Assembly: GCA_938091475.1 (NCBI GenBank)
Contig: CALLJI010000063.1
Span: 1-11,991 of the forward strand
Origin: an uncultured Caldimicrobium sp.
GTDB taxonomy: Bacteria; Desulfobacterota; Thermodesulfobacteria; Thermodesulfobacteriales; Thermodesulfobacteriaceae
Direction: 5' to 3'
DNA length: 11,991 bases
Position 1 is the stretch's first letter; each line of letters begins with the position of its first letter. This document shows positions 5,900 through 11,991 of the stretch, piece after piece. The position numbers and the translations under genes are program-made. The notes under the pieces were generated by a model. That model saw nothing but the letters and a program-made list of their open reading frames with translations, was not told the origin of the DNA and searched no databases.

Positions 5900-8704
5900 C
5901 TATTTTAAATTACCTTTTAAATCCAGCGTTTCCTCTTTCCTTTTTATCTTTAAGTATATTTCCGAGTCTTTTCTCTTAAAGGTAAGTAGTATTTTTAAAT
6001 CGGCTATCTTTTTTAATGGTTTCTTGTCTAACATCAAGAGTATATCGCCTGGTTTGAGGTTAAGCAAGTCAGCCAGGGAGCCTTTTTTGACCTCCCTTAT
6101 AACCAAGCCCTCTTGAACCTCCTCCACTACCACTCCCAGCGTAGGACTTTTTTCGTACTCCATAGGACTTGGATTAAACCAGTAATCTGCAAGCACAGGA
6201 GATAAAATTTCTACTTCTCCTAAAACTATAGTTTTAAAATTAGAAAAATTTCTTTTCTTTAAGGCCCAGGGTATACCATACTTATCCTGAATATGTCCTT
6301 TACCCACTAAAACAATCATTTTCTTCTCTGGATTTTTTTTCAAAAAATTAACTATTTCTTCAGCCATAGCTTCATCTCTAAGAAGTTGGGCTTGATAAAA
6401 ATACTCAAAATTGGTTCCATTATCAAAATTATGCAACAAAAAAACCTTTCTTAGGAATTCCCTATAACTTGGATTATTTAGATCCATTTCAGGCAAATAT
6501 TTTTTATCCTCCTCTGAAAGATTGTTCAATCCACTCTTAAAAACCTTTTTTGTTATCTCTTGTGGAAGATCAAGGGCTAAGAGCTTTAATTTTTTCTCCT
6601 TGGCCAAAAGGAAAATATTTCTATAAAGCCTATAATCAAACTTCCACCTTTCATAATACTCAATTTTTTTTAACAACTCTTCTTCACTGATTTTCCCTAA
6701 GATAAAATCATCTAAGTATTTTTGAAAGGGTTTTTGCACCATTTCAAGTCCTATCACTACCTGTGGACCTACAAGGTGATAAAAATGTTTAATTATCTCA
6801 AGTTGAAAGAGGTGATGGGAATATTCATCATGATTTTCTCCAATGAGAATTACTTGAACAGGTAAAAGCTCTGGTAGAAAATTTTCCAAACTTTTTAAAG
6901 CTTGGGGTCTCATTCCATAAAATTTGGGTTTCTCCTTAATTTCAAGGATTATACCCTCTTTTGCAAAATTTTGCCTAATAAAAACCCATTCTCCTTTTTT
7001 AAAGTGAAATTCTTGAGCAGTCTTTAATTGTTCTCTCTTTGAGAGAATTTTTTTAAGATCCTGAGTAGAGGAAATTTTGATAAAGGCCAAAAAATGATCT
7101 TGTGACTGGGGATGCGGAAGAATTCTAAAATAAAAACCTTCCATAGGAAAGGGGAGATGAAAATTTTTAGGTAAAGTTTCCAGAAAAATTAGATTTTCCT
7201 TCGGTAAGGAATTAAGCTCCAGAGACTCAAATTTAAGTGAATAGCCCTTTTCCCTTAGGTTAGTGATCAAATCTCTATAAAGAGGTAGTGCCTCTTTTTT
7301 GGCAAGATAGATTAGACCTTTACTTGAAAAAAGTCTCTCCCAAGTAAAAGGGGATTCCTCAAAGGAGAGGCTACGATAGATTTTATATTCATCATCCAGA
7401 GTCACTCTGATGGGTTTGTGAGTAAAAAATAAATCAAAAAAATTTTCTTTATGATACAGATAGAGTTTTCTTTTAATCTTTTCTCCTTTTTCAGTTTCAA
7501 CCACTATTTCAAGGGGAAGAGGTCTAAAAGACTTTTCCTGCAAAATTTTAACCCTTAAAAAAAATCTATTTTCATTCTCTAAAGGGGATACTTCAAATTC
7601 CGTAATTAAATCAACCTTTTGAAAGGTTTCAAAATCTGCCTTAAAGGAGGAATTGGCAAGTTTAGATAAATTTCCTATAAAAAGCTCCTCTGCGGAACCA
7701 TTAAAAAGATATCTCTGCACATAGTTTTTTAAAAATTCCTCAAAGGCTTTTTCTCCTATATTCTCTATTTTTTCATAGAGATAAAAGAAAGCCTTGGCTT
7801 CTTCGCTATCTCTTAAGAGGAGTTTTTTTCTAAATTCTCTTTTTGTGGGTGAAAGAACATAGGAGGTTAAATAAGTTTTTAGACCCTCTAAAAGAAAGGA
7901 TTGGTGAAGATTTAAACCATATTTAAGAGTTTGGCTGATCTGAGCTTCCAAAATTGGTTCATAACCCTCCTTTAAATTTAAAGGTAGCAAAGTAAGTAGA
8001 GGATAGCTTCTTTTTTCAAAAAAAGGCATAAAAAACATTTTTTTGAAGGGAAAAAGTACCTCAGGAAAGGGGTATTTGACGATTTCTTTTTGAAAATATC
8101 TTTCAAATTCCTTCCATTCTTGCTCGGAAGAGAGTTTTGGAAATAAAAATTCAAGTTCTCCCCCTGTAAAGGATAATTTTCTATGAATAAAAGAACCCCT
8201 AATCAAAGGAGGTGGTTTAAATAAAGGTTTTGTTATTTTATAGAGATTCTTTTCTTCATTTATGGCTTCTTTTTCTTCGTAAGGAATAAAAAGATTTAAA
8301 CCCTTTTCATCTTTTACATTGAGCGTCATTTCCCAAAAGAAGGCATCTTTGGGATAGGGCAAAAAATCCTCCCAAATTTGAGGATAAATAGCATTACTGG
8401 CTTCTAAGTTGACTTCAAAGATAATTTCTAAGGTACTATTTTTTTGAGGATTGAAAATTCTAAAGGTATTTGTATCTGCGGAAGAAATTATTTTGAGAGG
8501 CTTAGAATCTAGTTCAATAGAGATAATCTTTAAATTCCCTTTATAAAACTCATATAAACCCTCTCTAAGCAACTCAAATTGAGCCTTCCCTTTAAGCAAA
8601 TTTTTTTCAGCTACAACTTCAATTTGATATCTACTTGGAGTAGGATTAGCCAAAGCTAAAGCGGGAAGCAGCAAACATAAGAAAAGTAAAATCAACCTCT
8701 TCAT
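5900..8704 (-). CDS. Exported multidomain protein: degenerate M1-peptidase-like region, ChaN-like domain, PDZ domain
   Basis: A 934-residue protein starting at ATG 8704, with a signal peptide ending near ALALA (residues 15-19), so it is probably periplasmic. Cys10 lies inside the hydrophobic core and is not a lipobox. The ChaN-like domain (haem-binding uptake, Tiki superfamily; DUF399) spans about 603-832: GENHDEY at 622-628, GLEM at 652-655, LALDLP at 709-714, and GKGH with His804. A PDZ domain follows at about 852-932 (SLADLLNLKPGDIL). Residues 20 to about 340 resemble an M1 aminopeptidase in order and style: a beta-rich start, then LLEGLKTYL at 271-279, like the family's LNEGFATYL. No HExxH zinc motif is present anywhere, so a peptidase activity is unlikely. 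About 340-600 is unassigned. The gene stands alone behind a good promoter. ChaN itself is implicated in iron/haem handling; the role here is unknown. ChaN and PDZ are secure, the M1 resemblance tentative. Confidence 0.85.
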   Translation of the reverse strand: MKRLILLFLCLLLPALALANPTPSRYQIEVVAEKNLLKGKAQFELLREGLYEFYKGNLKIISIELDSKPLKIISSADTNTFRIFNPQKNSTLEIIFEVNLEASNAIYPQIWEDFLPYPKDAFFWEMTLNVKDEKGLNLFIPYEEKEAINEEKNLYKITKPLFKPPPLIRGSFIHRKLSFTGGELEFLFPKLSSEQEWKEFERYFQKEIVKYPFPEVLFPFKKMFFMPFFEKRSYPLLTLLPLNLKEGYEPILEAQISQTLKYGLNLHQSFLLEGLKTYLTSYVLSPTKREFRKKLLLRDSEEAKAFFYLYEKIENIGEKAFEEFLKNYVQRYLFNGSAEELFIGNLSKLANSSFKADFETFQKVDLITEFEVSPLENENRFFLRVKILQEKSFRPLPLEIVVETEKGEKIKRKLYLYHKENFFDLFFTHKPIRVTLDDEYKIYRSLSFEESPFTWERLFSSKGLIYLAKKEALPLYRDLITNLREKGYSLKFESLELNSLPKENLIFLETLPKNFHLPFPMEGFYFRILPHPQSQDHFLAFIKISSTQDLKKILSKREQLKTAQEFHFKKGEWVFIRQNFAKEGIILEIKEKPKFYGMRPQALKSLENFLPELLPVQVILIGENHDEYSHHLFQLEIIKHFYHLVGPQVVIGLEMVQKPFQKYLDDFILGKISEEELLKKIEYYERWKFDYRLYRNIFLLAKEKKLKLLALDLPQEITKKVFKSGLNNLSEEDKKYLPEMDLNNPSYREFLRKVFLLHNFDNGTNFEYFYQAQLLRDEAMAEEIVNFLKKNPEKKMIVLVGKGHIQDKYGIPWALKKRNFSNFKTIVLGEVEILSPVLADYWFNPSPMEYEKSPTLGVVVEEVQEGLVIREVKKGSLADLLNLKPGDILLMLDKKPLKKIADLKILLTFKRKDSEIYLKIKRKEETLDLKGNLK

Positions 8705-8707
8705 CTC

Positions 8708-8735
8708 TTGGGATTTTTAAGTTTAGAGGTATAAT
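8708..8735 (+). promoter_or_regulatory. Promoter of purQ-tatC
   Basis: TTGGGA (8708-8713, 4 of 6 consensus bases) lies 16 bp from a perfect TATAAT (8730-8735). Initiation is predicted near 8742, leaving about 47 nt before purQ. It faces the minus-strand promoter at 8743-8770, with the two start points only a few bases apart. TATACT at 8745-8750 is a weaker alternative -10. Confidence 0.5.
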
Positions 8736-8742
8736 TGGGTTT

Positions 8743-8770
8743 ATTATACTCTACTCCAGATGATTGCCAA
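8743..8770 (-). promoter_or_regulatory. Promoter of the ChaN/PDZ gene
   Basis: On the minus strand, TTGGCA (8765-8770) lies 16 bp from a perfect TATAAT (8743-8748). Initiation is predicted near 8736, leaving a leader of about 32 nt before the ATG at 8704. The ribosome site is weak (AAGAG directly before the ATG). Confidence 0.65.
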
Positions 8771-8788
8771 GATGGAGAGGAAAAGGGG

Positions 8789-9601
8789 ATGAAAAAGGTA
8801 AAAGTCTTAGTGTTATGGGGATATGGAATTAATTGCGAAGAGGAGACGAAATTCGTATTTGAAAAGGTAGGAGCTTCTGCTGAAATAATCCATCTTTCAG
8901 AGATCTTGTTCGGAGAAAAAAGCTTGCTTAATTATCACATCTTATGTTTTCCTGGTGGTTTTTTAAATGGGGATCACTTAGGTTCGGCACAGGCTTGTGC
9001 CCATCGCTTTAGATATTTAAAAATCAAAGGTAAAATCCCTCTTTGGGAAGAATTCATAAAGTTTCTTGCACAAGGTGGCCTAATGCTTGGAATTTGTAAT
9101 GGCTTTCAACTTTTAGTAAAAACTGGTCTTCTCCCTGGAGGGCCCTTTTTAGGACAAAGAAAGGTTACCCTTACCTATAATGATTCGGGAAAGTTTGAAG
9201 ATAGATGGGTTCATTTAAAGGTAAAGGCTAACACCCCTTGTGTATTTCTTCAAGGGCTTGAAGAGCTTTACTTACCTGTAAGACATGGCGAAGGGAAATT
9301 AGTGGCTGAAAATGAAGAGCTTTTAAAAGAATGGGAAACCAATGGTCAAATAGCTCTTCAATACATTGATCCTGAAACTAAGGCACCTACCCAAGTCTAC
9401 CCTTATAATCCCAATGGTTCACAAAAAGCTGTAGCTGGTCTTTGTGATCCCACTGGAAGAATCTTTGGGCTTATGCCCCATCCAGAGGCCTTCAATGATG
9501 TCACCAATCACCCTCGTTGGACACGGCTAAAACTTTCCTATCCTCAAGGGCTCCTTCTCTTTGAAAATGGGGTTAATTGGGTGAAAAAAAATGTGCTTTA
9601 A
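8789..9601 (+). CDS. purQ: Phosphoribosylformylglycinamidine synthase subunit PurQ (glutaminase)
   Basis: PurQ supplies ammonia from glutamine to PurL for the fourth step of de novo purine synthesis (FGAR to FGAM), in the cytoplasm. The protein is 270 residues from ATG 8789, chosen because GGAGAGG (8774-8780) sits 8 nt upstream and MKKVKVLVLWGYG is the normal family start; the frame is open further up to a TTG with no such support. The class-I amidotransferase triad is complete: nucleophile Cys103 in GICNGFQ, with His231 and Glu233 in MPHPEAF. GINCEEET at 13-20 is the family's N-terminal signature. The length is that of the longer PurQ form found without PurS fusion in many anaerobes. It is followed by tatC after 9 bp, so the two are probably co-transcribed. 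No purL or purS is in the window. Confidence 0.95.
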   Translation: MKKVKVLVLWGYGINCEEETKFVFEKVGASAEIIHLSEILFGEKSLLNYHILCFPGGFLNGDHLGSAQACAHRFRYLKIKGKIPLWEEFIKFLAQGGLMLGICNGFQLLVKTGLLPGGPFLGQRKVTLTYNDSGKFEDRWVHLKVKANTPCVFLQGLEELYLPVRHGEGKLVAENEELLKEWETNGQIALQYIDPETKAPTQVYPYNPNGSQKAVAGLCDPTGRIFGLMPHPEAFNDVTNHPRWTRLKLSYPQGLLLFENGVNWVKKNVL

Positions 9602-9610
9602 ACGCCTCTA

Positions 9611-10354
9611 ATGGAGCGCGCTTCTCTTATTAAAGCCCTCAAAAGAGGCTTTTTTTTCTTAAGAAAAAAAAGGCTTCTACTTTTGCCACTTGGTCTTGCG
9701 GCTTTTCTGTCGCTTTTTTGGTTATCTCCTGAACTTTTGCTCTATCTACAAAAGAGATTTCAACAAAAATTTGTCTTTTTCACCCCTACAGAACCCCTTT
9801 TAGCCTTATTAAAATTCACTTTCACTCTCTTTATCATAATAACCTTTCCATTAGTGTATTTGGGAATCCTCTCTCTCATAGACTTTATGCTTTCTCTTAA
9901 AAAAAAATTCTTACTGCTTCTCTATCTTTTAGGATTAGTCTTTTTCTATTCAGGCATTGCCTTTGCTTATTTTATTACCTTACCTTATGGTATAAAATTT
10001 TTGATTTCCTTTAAGACAGAAAGTTTAGAGGCGGCTATCTCCCTATCCCACTTTGTGAATTTTTTTAGTTTTTTTCTTTTAGTCTCTGGATTTATCTTTG
10101 AATTGCCCTTATTCTTGTCTGTTCTAAGTCTAATTGGCATATTAAACCCTGTAAAACTTACCAAATATCGGAAAGAAATCTTTTTCTTTATTGTGTTATT
10201 CTCCGCTATTATAACACCTACTCCTGATGCTATTAATATGAGTTTTCTTGCCCTACCTCTTTATATTCTTTTTGAATTAGGTTTACTTTTGGGAAAACTC
10301 ATCAAAAGATCTAATATTCTCTTGGAGGATAGCCTGAGAGAGCCTCAGCCATAG
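9611..10354 (+). CDS. Divergent TatC-family protein lacking the signal-binding glutamates
   Basis: A 247-residue, six-helix inner-membrane protein of TatC length. TatC is the receptor of the twin-arginine translocase, which exports folded proteins. Family marks retained: FYSGIAFAYF at 112-121 (E. coli FYIGMAFAYF), FELP with Glu164, TPTPD with Asp206, and LALPLYILFELG at 213-224. Two residues that contact the twin-arginine motif in E. coli are replaced: Glu15 of ELRKRL aligns with Phe16 in FLRKKRL, and Glu103 of HERR aligns with Lys97 in LKKK (ungapped alignment back from AFAY). The start is ATG 9611, 9 bp after purQ, with no clear ribosome site, suggesting coupling to purQ translation. The tail overlaps the convergent motE-like gene by 44 bp. 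No tatA or tatB is nearby. It may be a functional divergent TatC or a paralogue with another substrate range. Confidence 0.85.
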   Translation: MERASLIKALKRGFFFLRKKRLLLLPLGLAAFLSLFWLSPELLLYLQKRFQQKFVFFTPTEPLLALLKFTFTLFIIITFPLVYLGILSLIDFMLSLKKKFLLLLYLLGLVFFYSGIAFAYFITLPYGIKFLISFKTESLEAAISLSHFVNFFSFFLLVSGFIFELPLFLSVLSLIGILNPVKLTKYRKEIFFFIVLFSAIITPTPDAINMSFLALPLYILFELGLLLGKLIKRSNILLEDSLREPQP

Positions 10355-10847
10355 CAGCTGCTTTCTCAGGAGGCATAGCACTTAAAATGCTTGCTACTTG
10401 ATTACTCTTTAACTGACTCAAAATCTTCACGGCCATCTCCCTATCCATATTGATAAGTTGTTGAGCCGCTTTAGAAGGGGTCATCTCAGAGTAGGCTTTA
10501 ACCAAAAGTTTTACTCTCTCATCCTGAATAGCAGAAATCCTATTCAGTTTTTCCTCTACCTCCTGAGATAGTTGCATTAGAGCATTCATTTGTTCCTCTA
10601 ATCTTTTTTCATAGAGCTTAAGTTCCCTTTCTCGGCTTTCAAGTTCCTTAGCCTTCAAAAGTATTTGCTCCTTTTCCAAATTAAGAAAATCAGAAACCTC
10701 AGAAGAACAAGTAAATGTGGCATTACTTTCCTTAGCTGAAAGAGAAGCGGTCTCTGAAATAAAGTAGAAGGAAGCCAAGATAAATTTAAATATCACTATG
10801 GGTAATAAAACTTTAAAAAGATTTTTTAATTTAAAAACCTTAAACAA
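10311..10847 (-). CDS. MotE-like flagellar protein (membrane anchor, coiled coil, MgtE_N-like domain)
   Basis: A 178-residue protein with an N-terminal membrane helix at about 11-30, a periplasmic linker, a heptad-rich coiled coil at about 56-115, and a C-terminal helical domain at about 116-171 (YSEMTPSKAAQQL, then ILSAMPPEKAAAMAEAL) of the type shared by MgtE N-terminal domains and MotE. MotE is described as a periplasmic chaperone of the stator protein MotC in rhizobia; similar proteins occur in fliI-fliJ operons of many bacteria. The start is TTG at 10847, chosen because GGGAGAGG lies 2 nt upstream; it overlaps the fliJ stop by 8 bp. It is the last visible gene of the flagellar cluster and its end lies inside the tatC tail on the other strand. 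The architecture is secure; the exact name is an inference from domain and context. Confidence 0.75.
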   Translation of the reverse strand: MFKVFKLKNLFKVLLPIVIFKFILASFYFISETASLSAKESNATFTCSSEVSDFLNLEKEQILLKAKELESRERELKLYEKRLEEQMNALMQLSQEVEEKLNRISAIQDERVKLLVKAYSEMTPSKAAQQLINMDREMAVKILSQLKSNQVASILSAMPPEKAAAMAEALSGYPPREY

Positions 10848-11280
10848 GACCTCTCCCTTTTCTTAATAAGGTAAGTTCATCTAACTCTTTAATTGCCCTC
10901 TTAAACTCTTCCATATTAAACCTAAATAGCACTCTTTCTGTAAATCTCTCTACAAGTCTTTTTTCTCTATGAAATGATTGTAGCTCTTCTTTAAGTTTTT
11001 CTAAAACTTCCCTCTGCATCTCAACTTTATTATCGGCAATTTCTTTAAACTCTAAAAGGGCTTGTAAATAATTTAACCAAGCCTTACACTCCTCTCCATT
11101 AAAACTCCCCTTACTTTCCAAATACTCTGAGCTCTCTTTATATTCCTCTTCAATTAAGTTTTTTTCTTCAAGAAGTTTTTGTAAATTCGTTCTGGCATGA
11201 TAGACTCTAACTTTGCAATTTTCTTCCTGGAGTTTTTTGTACCAGGAAAGCAGTTTAAGAAGTTTAATCTTCCTGTTCAT
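10840..11280 (-). CDS. fliJ: Flagellar export protein FliJ
   Basis: A 146-residue, charged, almost entirely helical protein predicted to form one long antiparallel coiled coil (heptad pattern over most of 10-130), matching FliJ in length and nature. FliJ is the cytoplasmic stalk of the flagellar type III export apparatus; it sits in the FliI ATPase hexamer and contacts the FlhA gate. Sequence conservation in this family is low, so position carries much weight: it starts 3 nt after the fliI stop and runs into the motE-like gene with an 8-bp overlap. The start ATG at 11280 gives MNRKIKLLKLL, a normal FliJ beginning; the ribosome site is poor, consistent with coupling to fliI. Confidence 0.85.
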   Translation of the reverse strand: MNRKIKLLKLLSWYKKLQEENCKVRVYHARTNLQKLLEEKNLIEEEYKESSEYLESKGSFNGEECKAWLNYLQALLEFKEIADNKVEMQREVLEKLKEELQSFHREKRLVERFTERVLFRFNMEEFKRAIKELDELTLLRKGRGLV

Positions 11281-11283
11281 TTC

Positions 11284-11991
11284 TTAATTTTTTAATATTT
11301 CTCTTAACTGATTGACTCCTTCTTCCAAGGAGCATCTTTCTTCTATCTCCTGCTTTAAAAAAGCCTTTATCTTAGGTACCACTTCTAAAGCTTTGTCAAT
11401 CTCGGGATTTGATCCCTTTACATAGGCTCCGATATTGATTAAATCCTCTGCTTTTTTATAGGTAGCTAAAAGGCTTACGGCTTCTTGAGTGAGAAGAATT
11501 TGTTCCTTTGGTACTATATCCCTCATAACCCTGGAAATACTTGCCAAAATATCTATAGGTGGATAATGCCCTTCTTGAGCCAAGTCTCTTGAGAGAACAA
11601 TATGCCCATCTACAATACTTCTCACTGCATCTGCAATTGGATCATTCATATCATCTCCTTCCACTAAAACTGTATAAATCCCTGTGATAGCTCCTGCTCC
11701 TATTTTAGGACCCACCCTTTCCAATAACCTTGGAAGCATAGCAAAAACAGAAGGGGTATAACCTCGTGCGGTCGGAGGCTCTCCACTGGCTAAGCCAATC
11801 TCCCTTCCAGCCATACAAAATCTGGTTAGGGAATCCATAAGTAATAAGACATTTTTTCCTTGATCTCTAAAGTACTCAGCCAAAGCTGTGGCATAATAGG
11901 CAGCTCTAATTCTCAGGGCTGGACTTTCATCTGAAGTAGAGACAACGACCACTGATCTCTTTAAACCCTCTTCTCCTAAATCCCTCTCTAT
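11284..11991 (-). CDS. fliI: Flagellum-specific ATPase FliI, C-terminal part (5' end beyond the window)
   Basis: FliI is the hexameric ATPase that feeds flagellar substrates to the type III export gate, related to the F1 beta subunit. The frame is open from the right edge, beginning IERDLGEEGLKRSVVVVSTSDES, so the true start is outside; the GTG at 11952 is internal. The 235 visible residues are about the last half of a normal protein of some 440. Visible: Walker B LLLMDSLTRF, REIGLASGEPPTARGYTPSVF, YTVLVEGDDMNDPIAD and DGHIVLSRDLA, all standard for FliI, and ILASISRVM. The Walker A loop is not in the window. The stop (11284-11286) is 3 nt before fliJ. The call could only be confused with a type III secretion ATPase of the SctN type; fliJ and motE neighbours favour FliI. 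Confidence 0.95.
   Translation of the reverse strand: MERDLGEEGLKRSVVVVSTSDESPALRIRAAYYATALAEYFRDQGKNVLLLMDSLTRFCMAGREIGLASGEPPTARGYTPSVFAMLPRLLERVGPKIGAGAITGIYTVLVEGDDMNDPIADAVRSIVDGHIVLSRDLAQEGHYPPIDILASISRVMRDIVPKEQILLTQEAVSLLATYKKAEDLINIGAYVKGSNPEIDKALEVVPKIKAFLKQEIEERCSLEEGVNQLREILKN

Noticed and set aside
7860..7960. Active M1 metallopeptidase site
   Set aside because: The expected HExxH before LLEGLKTYL is absent; the segment reads LEAQISQ. Only the downstream Glu survives.
8675..8704. Lipoprotein signal at Cys10 of the ChaN/PDZ protein
   Set aside because: Cys10 is in the middle of the hydrophobic core and the residues before it (LFL) do not form a lipobox; the end ALALA fits ordinary signal peptidase cleavage.
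8735..8788. Upstream TTG start for purQ and a purine riboswitch in its leader
   Set aside because: The extra 18 residues are not family-like and have no ribosome site; the leader is only about 47 nt, too short for a purine aptamer plus switch.
10333..10370. Bidirectional terminator in the tatC/motE overlap (CCTGAGA...TCTCAGG)
   Set aside because: A 7-bp stem with a 24-nt loop and no T run on either side; it lies in coding sequence of both genes and is probably chance.

Overview
The window is an AT-rich bacterial chromosome segment carrying 10 protein genes (two cut by the window edges), two tRNA genes and two islands of non-coding hairpin repeats. A flagellar operon, a Tat-type membrane protein and exported proteins point to a motile, Gram-negative-type bacterium. 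Protein composition (rich in Lys, Glu, Leu, Ile) and gene style resemble thermophilic sulfur-metabolising Thermodesulfobacteriota. That placement is an impression from the sequence; there is no 16S or marker gene to fix it.

Layout. Positions 2-694 (+) are the end of a MEMO-family (AmmeMemoRadiSam protein B) gene. It overlaps by 21 bp, tail to tail, a large hybrid sensor histidine kinase (674-3220, -) with a PhnD/TtrS-like periplasmic sensor domain. Positions 3344-3624 hold hairpin island A. A minus-strand unit from about 4900 to 3666 then runs tRNA-Lys, tRNA-Glu, queC and a YkgJ-type cysteine-cluster gene, with a clear promoter and a probable terminator. Diverging from it is an HU-family DNA-binding gene (5049-5321, +) with its own promoter. 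Positions 5411-5808 hold hairpin island B, related to island A, so the two islands bracket the tRNA/queC/HU block.

Positions 5900-8704 (-) encode a 934-residue exported protein that appears to join a degenerate M1-aminopeptidase-like region, a ChaN-like (Tiki superfamily) domain and a C-terminal PDZ domain. Head to head with it, from a compact and probably competing promoter pair, run purQ (8789-9601, +) and a divergent tatC homologue (9611-10354, +). The TatC tail overlaps by 44 bp a minus-strand flagellar cluster, fliI (partial) - fliJ - motE-like, which enters from the right edge.

The most unusual items are the M1-like/ChaN/PDZ fusion, a TatC homologue lacking both glutamates that bind the twin-arginine signal in characterised TatC proteins, the cysteine pair at the expected ligand loop of the sensor kinase, the two hairpin islands whose stems differ in sequence but stay paired, and the queC start codon lying 3 nt after a tRNA 3' end. 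None is proven to be a new system. The TatC variant and the fusion protein are the best candidates for follow-up.
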